Shown here: piece by piece, positions 1-8,204 of the stretch | Numbering within the stretch: position 1 is the stretch's first letter | How the letters are laid out: every line of letters begins with the position of its first letter | Source: CAYVQE01 sp964633205 | GTDB lineage: Bacteria; Myxococcota; B64-G9 | Direction: 5' to 3' | NCBI GenBank assembly: GCA_964633205.1 | Contig: CAZWFN010000001.1 | Location: forward strand, 62,001-126,000 | DNA: 64,000 nt | Program-made: the position numbers and the translations under genes | The notes under the pieces: model-generated | The model's database searches: none | Told to the model about the DNA's origin: nothing | What the model saw: only the letters and a program-made list of their open reading frames with translations

Positions 1-1
1 G

Positions 2-520
2 CTGGCCGAGATCTTCGGCCGCATGCAGCCCTGGGATCAGCTGCCGCGGGCCTTCGAGCTGGTGCAGTTCACCTTCGAGCTGGTGCTCAGCGCGGCCTGC
101 TTCGGTCAGCTCAAGCGCCACCGCATGGCCACCCTGACCAGCCAGGCCTACGCCCCGGCGCTGGGCCGCACCGTGCCCGACGCGATCGTCGACGGCGGGC
201 TGCAGGGCCCGTTCGACGAGGCGCTGGACGCCGCCGAGACGCTGTATCGCAAGATCGCCGCCCACCGGCCCGAGGCGGCCCCCTATGCGCTGACCAACGC
301 CCACCGCCGCCGGGTGCTTTTCGCCATCAACGGCCGCGCCCTGGGCCACTTCGCCCGCCTGCGCTGCGACGCCGAGGCCCAGTGGGACATCCGCCGGCTG
401 GGCGCCGCCATGGTCGAGCAGGTCCAACAGCTCATGCCCCGCGCCGGCGCCTTCTACGGCGGCAAGGACTGCTTCGCCGAGCTGCGCACCGGGCTGGGCC
501 TCGGCGAGAGCCCCGTTTGA
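2..520 (+). CDS. ThyX-like FAD-dependent thymidylate synthase, 5' end outside window
   Basis: The reading frame is open from base 2, so the N-terminus lies before the window; 172 C-terminal residues are visible. Seen: a degenerate ThyX signature, RHRMATLTSQAYAP, where the family has RHR..S.N..S.R. About 65 residues later comes the typical C-terminal block with 'FAINGRALGHFARLR' and 'AQWDIRRLGAAM', corresponding to the 'N.RE..HF..LR....AQWEIR' segment of ThyX. Known for the family: reductive methylation of dUMP to dTMP with methylene-tetrahydrofolate, FAD and NADPH. Inference: the relaxed signature suggests a divergent or second ThyX domain of a longer protein, so activity cannot be assumed. 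It keeps the high GC of the genome backbone and ends 33 bases before the AT-richer cassette. Confidence 0.65.
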   Translation: MAEIFGRMQPWDQLPRAFELVQFTFELVLSAACFGQLKRHRMATLTSQAYAPALGRTVPDAIVDGGLQGPFDEALDAAETLYRKIAAHRPEAAPYALTNAHRRRVLFAINGRALGHFARLRCDAEAQWDIRRLGAAMVEQVQQLMPRAGAFYGGKDCFAELRTGLGLGESPV

Positions 521-553
521 GATCGGCTTCCGTACTCAGTCGACGCTTCTCGG

Positions 554-2038
554 TCAATTCCGCCGTATGGGTCTAACGCCGCCTCTTCGACCCAGACCAT
601 AACCCACTCGGAAGACGTCTGGGATGTTTACCCGCCCATCCTTCAATTGCATGAAAACACCCAAATCCTCCAGGTCTTTTCGCACACCGTCGGGCCCATC
701 ATCGAGGTGAGCTGGCGTGAGCCCCTCCTGCTCCCTGACCGCCTTACTGGAAAGGCTGACTACTCCACCTTCCTCTCTCCATCGATCAGCAATTTTTTCG
801 AACGGGCAAGGCACGACAATACCGCGCAGCGGTTTCATCAGCGCATCAACCCAGGGATGGTCTTCCTGGATTTCGCGTTTGCGTATCGAGGAGGCCTCTT
901 GGACGCCTCTTTTGATACTTTCATAGTGCAAAGGCCAATCGTGTTCCTGATACCGATCTTTCGAGTCCTCTGCAGCTTTTCGAAGTGCTGCGATGAAAGA
1001 GCGGGGGCTTGTTCTTCCCTCGGCATCGGCAAGATGGTTGGGAACCCAAGTATACGGAAAACCGCGGCGCCGATCACGTCCCATAAAAGGTCCAGTAATT
1101 GCGTGAAATGCAGTTCTCTGAACACTCTCGTCTTTTCTCAGCTTGTCGACAGGTAGCCATATTTTTCTTCCGGCCACCTCGATTGTCTTCCAGTTGCTAC
1201 TAAAAAAGCCTTCATTCTCATTCCGAAATCCATCTTCAGCCCAATTTCCCAGATACTGAAAAAGAAGGCCATAAAGCTCTCTCGAAGGCCAACTTAACTC
1301 AATCTTTGAAGAGAGCACCTTGGATGCATCAGGGAAATCTGCAACGGCCCTTTCGTCTAACTGATCCGCCCTCAGAAAACACTTTGCCCGTAGTCTTCGA
1401 TAGGAGCGGAGATCTAACGTCACCTGCAACAATCCCTTGATAAGCCGATGCATCGTGGACCAGTCAGAAGCACTGCGATCCAAGGCATCGAAGAGAATTA
1501 TCCAGTGTTTGTTTTGATCAAGCAGTTTTTGATCGTACCTGTAGAGAATATTCTCCACTTCCTCTGGATTATTAAATACGTAGCTGACCTTCTCACTCCA
1601 CGTGTCACCGAGTTTTTTCTTTTTTTGCACGAGTGCCTGCAATATCACCGTACGCCAGATAAGCCGCGGGTCGTAGTTCTCTGCCACCAACTTCTCAAGT
1701 AAATCGCGGCCGGGATAGGAATCAGGCAGTGGGCGCTCCCCATAGCCAACTTCTATCTTAGCGTTTTCTGTGAGACCGGTTCTTGTCTCGAGCTTGCCGA
1801 CCAATTCGCGATAGGCAGCCTCCTGGAGGGCCGCCCACCAGAAGCTCTTCCCCGCGCCCCGCATGCCCATGACGACCTGTGTATCCGGATGCAGTGCTTT
1901 GGCATGCGAAGCTGGTACATAGGTAAAGCGAACCTGTGGCATTTCACCGTACAAGGAAGTCTCGTCCGGCAAGGTCTCAATAATCGCCTCACGAGCAAAT
2001 TTGAGGGGTTGCCGAAAACTTCGAATTCTTCTTACCAT
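554..2038 (-). CDS. P-loop ATPase, third gene of a defence-like cassette
   Basis: A 494-residue protein with Walker A GMRGAGKS at residues 58-65, a hydrophobic Walker B strand ending in D184 (HWIILFDALD), and a following strand with 'KCFLRADQLD' that could carry a sensor residue. The rest is charged and has no membrane segment. The overall look is of the KAP/Sll1717-like P-loop ATPases often found in mobile defence loci, but I do not recognise the exact family. Its start codon overlaps the stop of the ParA-like gene upstream in a TAATG junction, so the two are translationally coupled. Base composition is clearly lower in GC than the flanking genes, with A- and T-rich codons, which supports horizontal transfer. 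Expected role: an energy-consuming effector or sensor partner of the ParA-like protein (inference). Confidence 0.7.
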   Translation of the reverse strand: MVRRIRSFRQPLKFAREAIIETLPDETSLYGEMPQVRFTYVPASHAKALHPDTQVVMGMRGAGKSFWWAALQEAAYRELVGKLETRTGLTENAKIEVGYGERPLPDSYPGRDLLEKLVAENYDPRLIWRTVILQALVQKKKKLGDTWSEKVSYVFNNPEEVENILYRYDQKLLDQNKHWIILFDALDRSASDWSTMHRLIKGLLQVTLDLRSYRRLRAKCFLRADQLDERAVADFPDASKVLSSKIELSWPSRELYGLLFQYLGNWAEDGFRNENEGFFSSNWKTIEVAGRKIWLPVDKLRKDESVQRTAFHAITGPFMGRDRRRGFPYTWVPNHLADAEGRTSPRSFIAALRKAAEDSKDRYQEHDWPLHYESIKRGVQEASSIRKREIQEDHPWVDALMKPLRGIVVPCPFEKIADRWREEGGVVSLSSKAVREQEGLTPAHLDDGPDGVRKDLEDLGVFMQLKDGRVNIPDVFRVGYGLGRRGGVRPIRRN

Positions 2039-3342
2039 TACTGCTCCGTTTCAATACCAAGAAGTCGATCCAGTCCTTCCAGGAATCGACTGTATGATAC
2101 AGAAACCATCTGCTCGTCCAGGACATCGAGTTTGGTCAGCGAAGCAAAACCACGATTCCAATTTATCTCCAGTGGATTGTGTGGCGACTCAGGGTCATCT
2201 AGATCAAAATTGAATCCCTCTAGCTCGCCTTCAGGCAGCTCGTCGAAAAGGTATTGCGTGAAGAGGTCCCATGCGTCCTGACGGAATCCTGATAGATACT
2301 CATCACGATTTGTCTCCGGGACCAGCGCTGACACCATCTTCAATCGCTCGCGAATCTCGTACGCGGCCCCCAATCGTACCCAATAGTCGAACAGCAGCCG
2401 ATAACCGGACCAGGTCTGGCTGGATCCCAGGCCGAATAGCAAAACCATAGAGGCAAGTTCGGTGACTGCTGTCGACGCCAAATCAGGTAGTCCCGACCGG
2501 GTGTCGAGCAAAACGACGTCCGGCCTATGTCTACCTTCGACCTCCCTGAGCAACCGAAACAACCTCTGCTCCCAGGTCTCGGGCCTACCATCTTTCACCA
2601 GGTCGAGATAGCACCGCCCAAGCTTGGCGATGAACTCTCCCGGCTCCTCGCCGTGACTCGGCACGACCCAAATCTCACCCGGGAGTTCATCCGCAAGTGG
2701 GCTCCTGGTGGTCATGTCATGCAGAACCCGGTTCCCACCGCCGACCGCGTCTTCGACAAACCAGTCCACAATCCCGTATTTGGGTTGGCGGTTTTTCGGG
2801 AGGATGCTCGAGGAAAGTCCAGGTGCTTCCAGGTCGAGATCGACAACCAAGACGCTCTTGCCTAAACGAGCCAGATGCCAGGCTGTCACAGCAGTGGTCG
2901 TCGACCGTCCGACGCCCCCTTTGAGCGAGTAAAACGCCAACCTCTGAATCTCGTTGCCTTGGGACACATCGTCAACTGTAGCCCAAGACGATCCGGTGAC
3001 TTGTCTATCGATCAGACGTATCGCTGGAGAGTCTGTGCGGATCTCCTGGTACGGCACGGTATGCAGTTCCTCGTCGAGTTCCCCGACCTCATCCCGATAG
3101 AGAATCATTCGATCGGGCAAATAGGCTCGCGGACCCAGGCTATCCGATGCTTGATTCGAAAACTCGTCGAGCGTTTTCGCCAGTCGACTTCCAGGCTCTG
3201 GGCGATTTCTGATCAAGAACCGGATTCGTCCCCAGAGATCCCGTAGAGCATAGATCGTGCCCAGATCGGACAGCTCAGCACTGAAACGATCGACGAGGTC
3301 AGCTACCACGTCCGGCACCTGGTCAAAGGTCGGCCACCTCAT
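2038..3342 (-). CDS. ParA/MinD-like ATPase with KGGVGR variant Walker A
   Basis: A 434-residue protein. After about 135 residues of unassigned N-terminal sequence it has a deviant Walker A, KGGVGRSTT (residues 141-149). The signature lysine K141 of the ParA/MinD class is present, but the usual P-loop lysine before S/T is arginine (R146). The following strand reads VLVVDLDLEAPG (about 164-175) and a Walker B-like 'DVVLLDTRSGLPD' follows. Known: ParA/MinD proteins dimerise on ATP and position cargo. A KGGVGR variant group of such ATPases is recognised as a protein family, but I know of no settled function. Its ATG overlaps the stop of the HEPN-like gene by 4 bases, and its stop overlaps the next start. 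Low GC like its partners. Likely one subunit of a three-protein defence-type system (inference). Confidence 0.75.
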   Translation of the reverse strand: MRWPTFDQVPDVVADLVDRFSAELSDLGTIYALRDLWGRIRFLIRNRPEPGSRLAKTLDEFSNQASDSLGPRAYLPDRMILYRDEVGELDEELHTVPYQEIRTDSPAIRLIDRQVTGSSWATVDDVSQGNEIQRLAFYSLKGGVGRSTTTAVTAWHLARLGKSVLVVDLDLEAPGLSSSILPKNRQPKYGIVDWFVEDAVGGGNRVLHDMTTRSPLADELPGEIWVVPSHGEEPGEFIAKLGRCYLDLVKDGRPETWEQRLFRLLREVEGRHRPDVVLLDTRSGLPDLASTAVTELASMVLLFGLGSSQTWSGYRLLFDYWVRLGAAYEIRERLKMVSALVPETNRDEYLSGFRQDAWDLFTQYLFDELPEGELEGFNFDLDDPESPHNPLEINWNRGFASLTKLDVLDEQMVSVSYSRFLEGLDRLLGIETEQ

Positions 3343-3791
3343 GGCAGTCTCCCGTCGCTTCGAGCCACATTGACAACGTTCAACACGACCTGTGCGCCAT
3401 TCCTATGTTCGTTGACCCGGACCTGGTCAAAGCAGCTTGCGCTCGATTTATAGTAGCGCTGATCAACGGACCAATTCAAAAATGGATTATTTGCGGACAG
3501 TGCCGATGCGTATCTCGCACCTGATCTACCCTGACAAAACGAGCGGAACACATCCCAGAGCCCGTCGATGTGCCTCCTGTGCTTTTTTTCTCGGGGACGC
3601 CCACCACTATCCAGCCGCATACCAAGCGCGCGCATGACGGCCTTTAGTCCACATTCGGCCGCGAAACCGAAAAGCTGATCGGCATTGGGCAACCGATTCG
3701 CGTCATGCAAAATCTGACCATCTTCCCAGTGACGCCGGGCCGAATCCAGATAATCCAGATAGTCCACATCTTGTCCGCTGCCACTCGACAT
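3339..3791 (-). CDS. HEPN-like domain protein, first gene of the cassette
   Basis: About 150 residues from an ATG at 3791. The frame is open further upstream to 4022, but that extension is Cys/Trp-rich and does not look like protein. The body is helical: 'DYLDSARRHWEDGQILHDA' and 'ADQLFGFAAECGLKAVMRAL' resemble the first helices of HEPN/SAV_6107-like domains, and 'NPFLNWSVDQRYYKS' resembles their W..-RY segment. Possible RNase-type R-x-H pairs are RPREKKH and RVNEH, but the canonical R-x4-6-H is not certain. HEPN proteins in defence and toxin loci are often ribonucleases (family knowledge). The stop overlaps the ParA-like start (ATGA). No strong Shine-Dalgarno is visible before 3791, so the start is tentative. 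Confidence 0.55.
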   Translation of the reverse strand: MSSGSGQDVDYLDYLDSARRHWEDGQILHDANRLPNADQLFGFAAECGLKAVMRALGMRLDSGGRPREKKHRRHIDGLWDVFRSFCQGRSGARYASALSANNPFLNWSVDQRYYKSSASCFDQVRVNEHRNGAQVVLNVVNVARSDGRLP

Positions 3792-4020
3792 TTCGAATCC
3801 CGTTTGCCCTGTCGACCACTTCCAGAACCACAACCCGCTCAGATGTCCCTCCATGTCGAAACGATGTCGGCAGTCTATGTCATGCCAGGCTTTGGGTAAA
3901 GAGAAAGGGCGCCAACTTGGAGTCGGCACCGTAGCGACAATCCACCGACCCGATCTGCAGCATTCGCCGGGAACTACAGCCGGTTGACAGAACCTATCGA
4001 GGCCGCTACCCTTCCCACCC

Positions 4021-5922
4021 ATGGCCCGTCAGGTCCGATGCCCGAACTGCGGGGGTGGCCATACCCTGGTCAATCCCGGAATCCAGATGGTGGTCTGCGA
4101 TTACTGCCAGACCACCGTTTACTGGGACGCCGACAATGTCGCCCGCATGGGCGCCCAGTCGGTGCTGCCAGATGCCGACACCCGGCTGTACATGGGGGCC
4201 ACCGGCACGATTCTGGGCAAGCGCTACGAAGTCGCCGGTCACGTGCGCTACGAGCACTACCGCGGCGGCTGGGACGAATGGTACCTGAGCATCGAGGGCG
4301 GCAAGGCGGCCTGGGTCAGCGAGGACGAGCGCAACCTGACCCTGGAGCGCAAGCTCAAGCCCAGCGCCCCCTTGCCACCGCGCGAGCAGCTCACCCCGGG
4401 CATGCGCCTCGAGCTGTCGGGCCACCAGTTCACGGTGCGCGAGATCGGCCGGGCCAAGTGCGTCGGCGGCGAGGGTCAGCTGCCCTTCGCGGTGCTGCCG
4501 GACGAGGAGTACCCCTACCTCGACATCGCCAGCCAGGACGGCCAGCAGTTCGGCACGATCGAGTACGACGAGGCGGGTGCGATCCACGCCTACCTCGGCC
4601 GGCCGCTGGAGCACCAGCAGCTGACCCTGGACGCACCCAAGCCGGAGCGCGAAACAGACGTCAGCGATCAGGCCCAGGACGTCGATTGCCCGCACTGCGG
4701 CGCCCCGCTGGAGCCACCCCGCAACCGCCAGGTCGAGACGCTGGTCTGCGAGTACTGCGGCGCTCAGAACGACCTGACCGGCGCCAAGGCCCGGGTGATG
4801 GGGGTCAACCCCGAAGGCGAGAAGCCCGACTTCACCTTCGAGATCGGCCAGGCCGGCCAATTCGAGGGCGCCCGCTACGAGGTCTGCGGCCGGCTGGTCC
4901 ACCGCGACGACGAGGGCTATGTCAGCCACGAGTACCTGCTGTGGAACCCGGAGCGCGGCTACCTGTGGCTGGGCGAGGAAGACGGCCACTACCAGCTGAC
5001 CAAGCCGACCCGCCAGCGGCCCGAGCCCGATCCGCTCTCGGCCGGGCCGCTGCTCAAACCCAAGTCGCCGATCAAGGTCGGCGACCAGCAGTTCGAGTTC
5101 TACGAGGCCTGCGACGAACGGGTGGTCTACGTCGACGGCGCCCTGCCCTGGCTGGCCTCGGTGTCGGACCAGTTCGGCAACGCGCTGATGGTGGCCCCGC
5201 CGCGGCTCTACGAGATGGAGTACGAGGGCGGCGAGGTGGAGTACTTCCAGGGGCGCTACCTGAGCGCGGCCGAGGTCTGGCAGGCCTTCGGTATGAGCGG
5301 CGAGCCGCCGCTGCCCAAGGGGGTTCACCCGGCCCAGCCCTACCGGCTGGGCGAGACGGCGCGCACCTTGATGATCGTCGGCGGCATCTTCGCCCTGATC
5401 AACCTGGGCCTGCTGATCTGGTCCTATCTGCAACCGAGCCGCGAGCTCATCTTCGAGACCAGCTTCGGCAACGCCATCTACGCCCAGGAGGCCACCTCGC
5501 ATCGGTTCCAGGTCGGCGAAGACGACCTCATGGCCATGGAGGTCCATGCCCCGGTACGCAATGGCTGGGTCTACCTGGAATCGGCGTTTATCGACTCCAA
5601 CGACAAGGTCCGGGCCGAGGTGGGCGCTGAAGTCTCCTACTACTCCGGCCCGGACTGGTCCGAGGGCAGCCGCACCGAGACGGTGGAGATCCAGGCCCCA
5701 CCGCCGGGGACCTACCGCATGATCGCCAAGGGCAGCCGCGGCGACAACCCGAACGGCAGCAGCCAGGTGGCGGTCAAGCTCTACCAGGGCGGCATGCTGT
5801 CGCGCTACTACCTGATACTGGCCATCGTGCTGGCGCTGTTCCCGGCCTATGCCTTCGCGCGCCAACACCTGTTCGAGTCGCGCCGCTGGAGCCCGGTGAT
5901 CGAGGACGAGGATGACGACTAG
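4021..5922 (+). CDS. Membrane protein with two zinc ribbons and two DUF4178 domains
   Basis: A 633-residue protein built as a duplication. A zinc ribbon at residues 7-30 (CPNCGG...CDYC) is followed by a DUF4178-like domain with 'GKRYEVAGHVRY' and 'WDEWYLSIEGGKAAWVSED'. A second ribbon (C223, C226, C243, C246) is followed by a second such domain with 'GARYEVCGRLVHRD' and 'YLLWNPERGYLWLGEED'. A membrane segment lies at about 449-470, an extracytoplasmic stretch follows, and a second membrane segment sits at about 596-614. DUF4178 proteins are known next to DUF350 proteins and polyamine aminopropyltransferases, the arrangement seen here. No clear Shine-Dalgarno precedes the ATG. Function unknown; a role in an envelope or polyamine stress complex is inferred from context. 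Confidence 0.75.
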   Translation: MARQVRCPNCGGGHTLVNPGIQMVVCDYCQTTVYWDADNVARMGAQSVLPDADTRLYMGATGTILGKRYEVAGHVRYEHYRGGWDEWYLSIEGGKAAWVSEDERNLTLERKLKPSAPLPPREQLTPGMRLELSGHQFTVREIGRAKCVGGEGQLPFAVLPDEEYPYLDIASQDGQQFGTIEYDEAGAIHAYLGRPLEHQQLTLDAPKPERETDVSDQAQDVDCPHCGAPLEPPRNRQVETLVCEYCGAQNDLTGAKARVMGVNPEGEKPDFTFEIGQAGQFEGARYEVCGRLVHRDDEGYVSHEYLLWNPERGYLWLGEEDGHYQLTKPTRQRPEPDPLSAGPLLKPKSPIKVGDQQFEFYEACDERVVYVDGALPWLASVSDQFGNALMVAPPRLYEMEYEGGEVEYFQGRYLSAAEVWQAFGMSGEPPLPKGVHPAQPYRLGETARTLMIVGGIFALINLGLLIWSYLQPSRELIFETSFGNAIYAQEATSHRFQVGEDDLMAMEVHAPVRNGWVYLESAFIDSNDKVRAEVGAEVSYYSGPDWSEGSRTETVEIQAPPPGTYRMIAKGSRGDNPNGSSQVAVKLYQGGMLSRYYLILAIVLALFPAYAFARQHLFESRRWSPVIEDEDDD

Positions 5923-5991
5923 CTCCGCGCATGCAGGCCGCACCGGTCGGACGAGACGCTGGCGCTCAGCCGCGGATACGAGGAGGACGAG

Positions 5992-6219
5992 ATGAATTGG
6001 TGGGCAGCGATTCTGGCCGGCACCCTGTTCGCCGGGGCCACCGGCGGCGGACTGTGGGCGTCGACCCAGGGCTGGGGGCTGCCCGGCAAGCTGAAGCAGC
6101 CGGTCAGCGTGCGCGAGCAGAGCCGCAAGGGCGCGGGACAACACCGCCGCAGCAGCTACGGCTACTTCTCGCACCGATCCCGCCGCCACCACCGCGGCGG
6201 TTACCACTTCGGCAAGTGA
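5992..6219 (+). CDS. Small basic membrane-anchored protein
   Basis: 75 residues: an N-terminal hydrophobic segment (WWAAILAGTLFAGATGGGLWAS, residues about 3-24) and then a very basic, His/Arg/Ser/Gly-rich tail ending SHRSRRHHRGGYHFGK. The upstream 'GAGGACGAG' can serve as ribosome binding site. It sits between the DUF4178 protein and the DUF350 protein in the same orientation. Comparable operons often include a short membrane or basic protein at this place, so I regard it as real, but I cannot name it. The basic tail could contact phospholipid, nucleic acid or polyanions (speculation). Confidence 0.55.
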   Translation: MNWWAAILAGTLFAGATGGGLWASTQGWGLPGKLKQPVSVREQSRKGAGQHRRSSYGYFSHRSRRHHRGGYHFGK

Positions 6220-6266
6220 GTGCGTTCGGCCCGGACGGCCGGATGCAATCGACCTGGGAGGACGGA

Positions 6267-6491
6267 ATGGAGCAGTTCCTCAACGACATCAGACCCTGGC
6301 TGCTGCTGTCGACGCTGATCTACGCCATCATCGGCATGGTCGTGTTCGGTCTGGCCTTCGCCCTGTTCAACAAGCTGATGCCCTTCAGCGTACGCAAGGA
6401 GATCGAGGAGGACCAGAACACCGCTCTGGGCATCGTCATCGGCGCATTTCTGATCGGCCTGTCGATCATCATCGCCGCGGCCATCGTTTGA
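6267..6491 (+). CDS. DUF350 (YjfL-like) membrane protein
   Basis: 74 residues with two transmembrane helices (about 11-32 and 53-74). They are joined by the family's conserved linker 'FNKLMPFSVRKEIEEDQNTA', followed by 'GIVIGAFLIGLSIIIAAAI'. The ATG at 6267 is chosen because GGGAGG lies five bases upstream; an in-frame ATG at 6243 lacks this. DUF350/YjfL proteins are small membrane proteins usually duplicated in one chain (about 130 residues). This one has a single repeat, so it probably dimerises. Operon neighbours: DUF4178 protein upstream, spermidine-synthase-like protein 31 bases downstream. Function unknown. Confidence 0.8.
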   Translation: MEQFLNDIRPWLLLSTLIYAIIGMVVFGLAFALFNKLMPFSVRKEIEEDQNTALGIVIGAFLIGLSIIIAAAIV

Positions 6492-6522
6492 TCCCCGCTG
6501 CGGCTACAGCGGACCACCGTCC

Positions 6523-8142
6523 TTGAGCGACGCGGCGGACAGCTCCGTCCGCAACGGCCCCGCCGCCGGGCCCGAACAGCCGACCACGGCCGAAGCCGAA
6601 GGGGTGGACCGGGTGCCCGGCGCCCACCTGGTGCTGCTGCTGTCGGTCTTCGTGGTGGCCGCCTGCGGTCTGGCCTACGAGCTGCTGGCCGGCAGCCTGT
6701 CGACCTACCTGTTGGGCAACTCGGTGATGCAGTTTTCGCTGGTGATCGGTCTGTTCCTGTCGGCCATGGGCGTGGGCAGCTTCTTGTCGCGCTTCGTCAC
6801 CCGACGGCTGCTGCGCACCTTCATCCTGGCCGAGATCGCGGTAGGCGCGGTCGGCGGCGCCTCGGCGCTGGTGTTGTTCTTCGCCTTCTCGATGCTGGAC
6901 ACCTACCTGCCGCTGCTGATCGGCCTGTCGCTGGTGATCGGCAGTCTGGTGGGCCTCGAAATCCCGCTGCTGGTGCGCATCGTGCGCGCCCAGGGATCGC
7001 TGCGTGCCGCGCTGGGCAATGTGTTGGCGCTCGACTATCTGGGGGCGCTGGCCGCCTCGCTGCTGTTTCCGCTGCTGCTGCTGCCCTGGCTGGGCTTGGT
7101 GCGCGCCGGCTTTTTCTTCGGCCTGCTCAACCTGGCGGTGGCGGTGGTGGGCCTGGTGGTCTTTCGCCACCAGCTCGCCCACCGCGGCCGGCTGGAGCTG
7201 CTGGCGGCGGTGGTGGGGCTGGGGCTGTTGCTGGGGCTGCTCTCCGGCGGCCGGGCCACCACCTGGCTCGAGGACGCCGTCTACGAGGACGAGGTGCTGT
7301 GGGCCGAGACCACGCCCTACCAACGGCTGGTGCTGACCCGCTGGCGCGACGACATCCGGCTGTTCATCGACGGCAACATCCAATTCTCTTCGGCCGACGA
7401 GTTCCGCTACCACGAGGCGCTGGTCCACCCGGCCATGGGCTTGCTGCAGCGGCCGCAGCGGGTGCTGCTGCTGGGCGCCGGTGACGGCATGGCCGCCCGC
7501 GAGGTGCTCAAGTACCCCCAGGTCGAACAAATCGATCTGGTCGATCTGGACCCGGCCATGACCCGCCTGTTCGCCACCCGACCCATGCTGGTGGAGTTGA
7601 ACGAAGGAGCGCTCAGCGATCCCAAGGTGCAGGTCCACAACGCCGACGCCCAGCTCTTTCTGGAGCAATCCGACCGGCGCTGGGACTTGATCGTCATGGA
7701 CCTGCCGGATCCCAACAACGAGAGCCTGGGCAAACTCTACACCCGAAGCTTCTTCCGCCTGGCGGCCAAGCACCTGACCCCGCGCGGCATCCTGGTCACC
7801 CAGGCCACCAGCCCCTTCTACGCCACCGATGCCTACTGGTGCATTTTCAACACCCTGGCGGCCACCACCCTGACCGGCGAGCTGGGCCGGCTGCACGTGG
7901 TGGGCTATCACGTCAACGTGCCTTCCTTCGGCGAGTGGGGCTTCGCCATGGCCTCGCCACAGCCGCTGCACCCCGAACACAGCGCACTGCGCGTGCCCAC
8001 CCGTTTTCTGACGCCCGAGCTGCTGCCCACCCTGTTCGTCTTCGCCAAAGACATCGCCCACCGCGACACCCCCATCAACCGGCTGGGCAACCAGATCCTG
8101 GTCAAGCTCTACGAGAGCGGCTACCGCCGCTACAACCGCTGA
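6523..8142 (+). CDS. Membrane-embedded spermidine-synthase-like aminopropyltransferase
   Basis: 539 residues in two parts. The N-terminal half (about 25-250) has roughly seven transmembrane helices. The C-terminal half is a spermidine synthase-type Rossmann domain with 'RVLLLGAGDG' (G318-G322), acidic 'IDLVDLDP' for the AdoMet-type cofactor, 'VHNADAQLFL' and 'WDLIVMDLPDPNNES', where SpeE has the catalytic Asp in D.TDP. Family knowledge: soluble SpeE moves aminopropyl from decarboxylated AdoMet to putrescine; the membrane-fused forms are less characterised. The start is the TTG at 6523; no ATG precedes the first helix and the ribosome binding site is poor, so the true start could differ by some residues. 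Last gene of the DUF4178/DUF350 operon. Confidence 0.8.
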   Translation: MSDAADSSVRNGPAAGPEQPTTAEAEGVDRVPGAHLVLLLSVFVVAACGLAYELLAGSLSTYLLGNSVMQFSLVIGLFLSAMGVGSFLSRFVTRRLLRTFILAEIAVGAVGGASALVLFFAFSMLDTYLPLLIGLSLVIGSLVGLEIPLLVRIVRAQGSLRAALGNVLALDYLGALAASLLFPLLLLPWLGLVRAGFFFGLLNLAVAVVGLVVFRHQLAHRGRLELLAAVVGLGLLLGLLSGGRATTWLEDAVYEDEVLWAETTPYQRLVLTRWRDDIRLFIDGNIQFSSADEFRYHEALVHPAMGLLQRPQRVLLLGAGDGMAAREVLKYPQVEQIDLVDLDPAMTRLFATRPMLVELNEGALSDPKVQVHNADAQLFLEQSDRRWDLIVMDLPDPNNESLGKLYTRSFFRLAAKHLTPRGILVTQATSPFYATDAYWCIFNTLAATTLTGELGRLHVVGYHVNVPSFGEWGFAMASPQPLHPEHSALRVPTRFLTPELLPTLFVFAKDIAHRDTPINRLGNQILVKLYESGYRRYNR

Positions 8143-8204
8143 CAGCACCGTTCCGCCGCCCCCCATCACCTGCACGGTGGCGATCACCGGCCAGGGCCGA
8201 CCGG

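Noticed and set aside
3792..4022. N-terminal extension of the HEPN-like protein up to 4022
   Set aside because: Cys/Trp/Arg-rich translation without domain character; ATG 3791 gives a compact helical protein.
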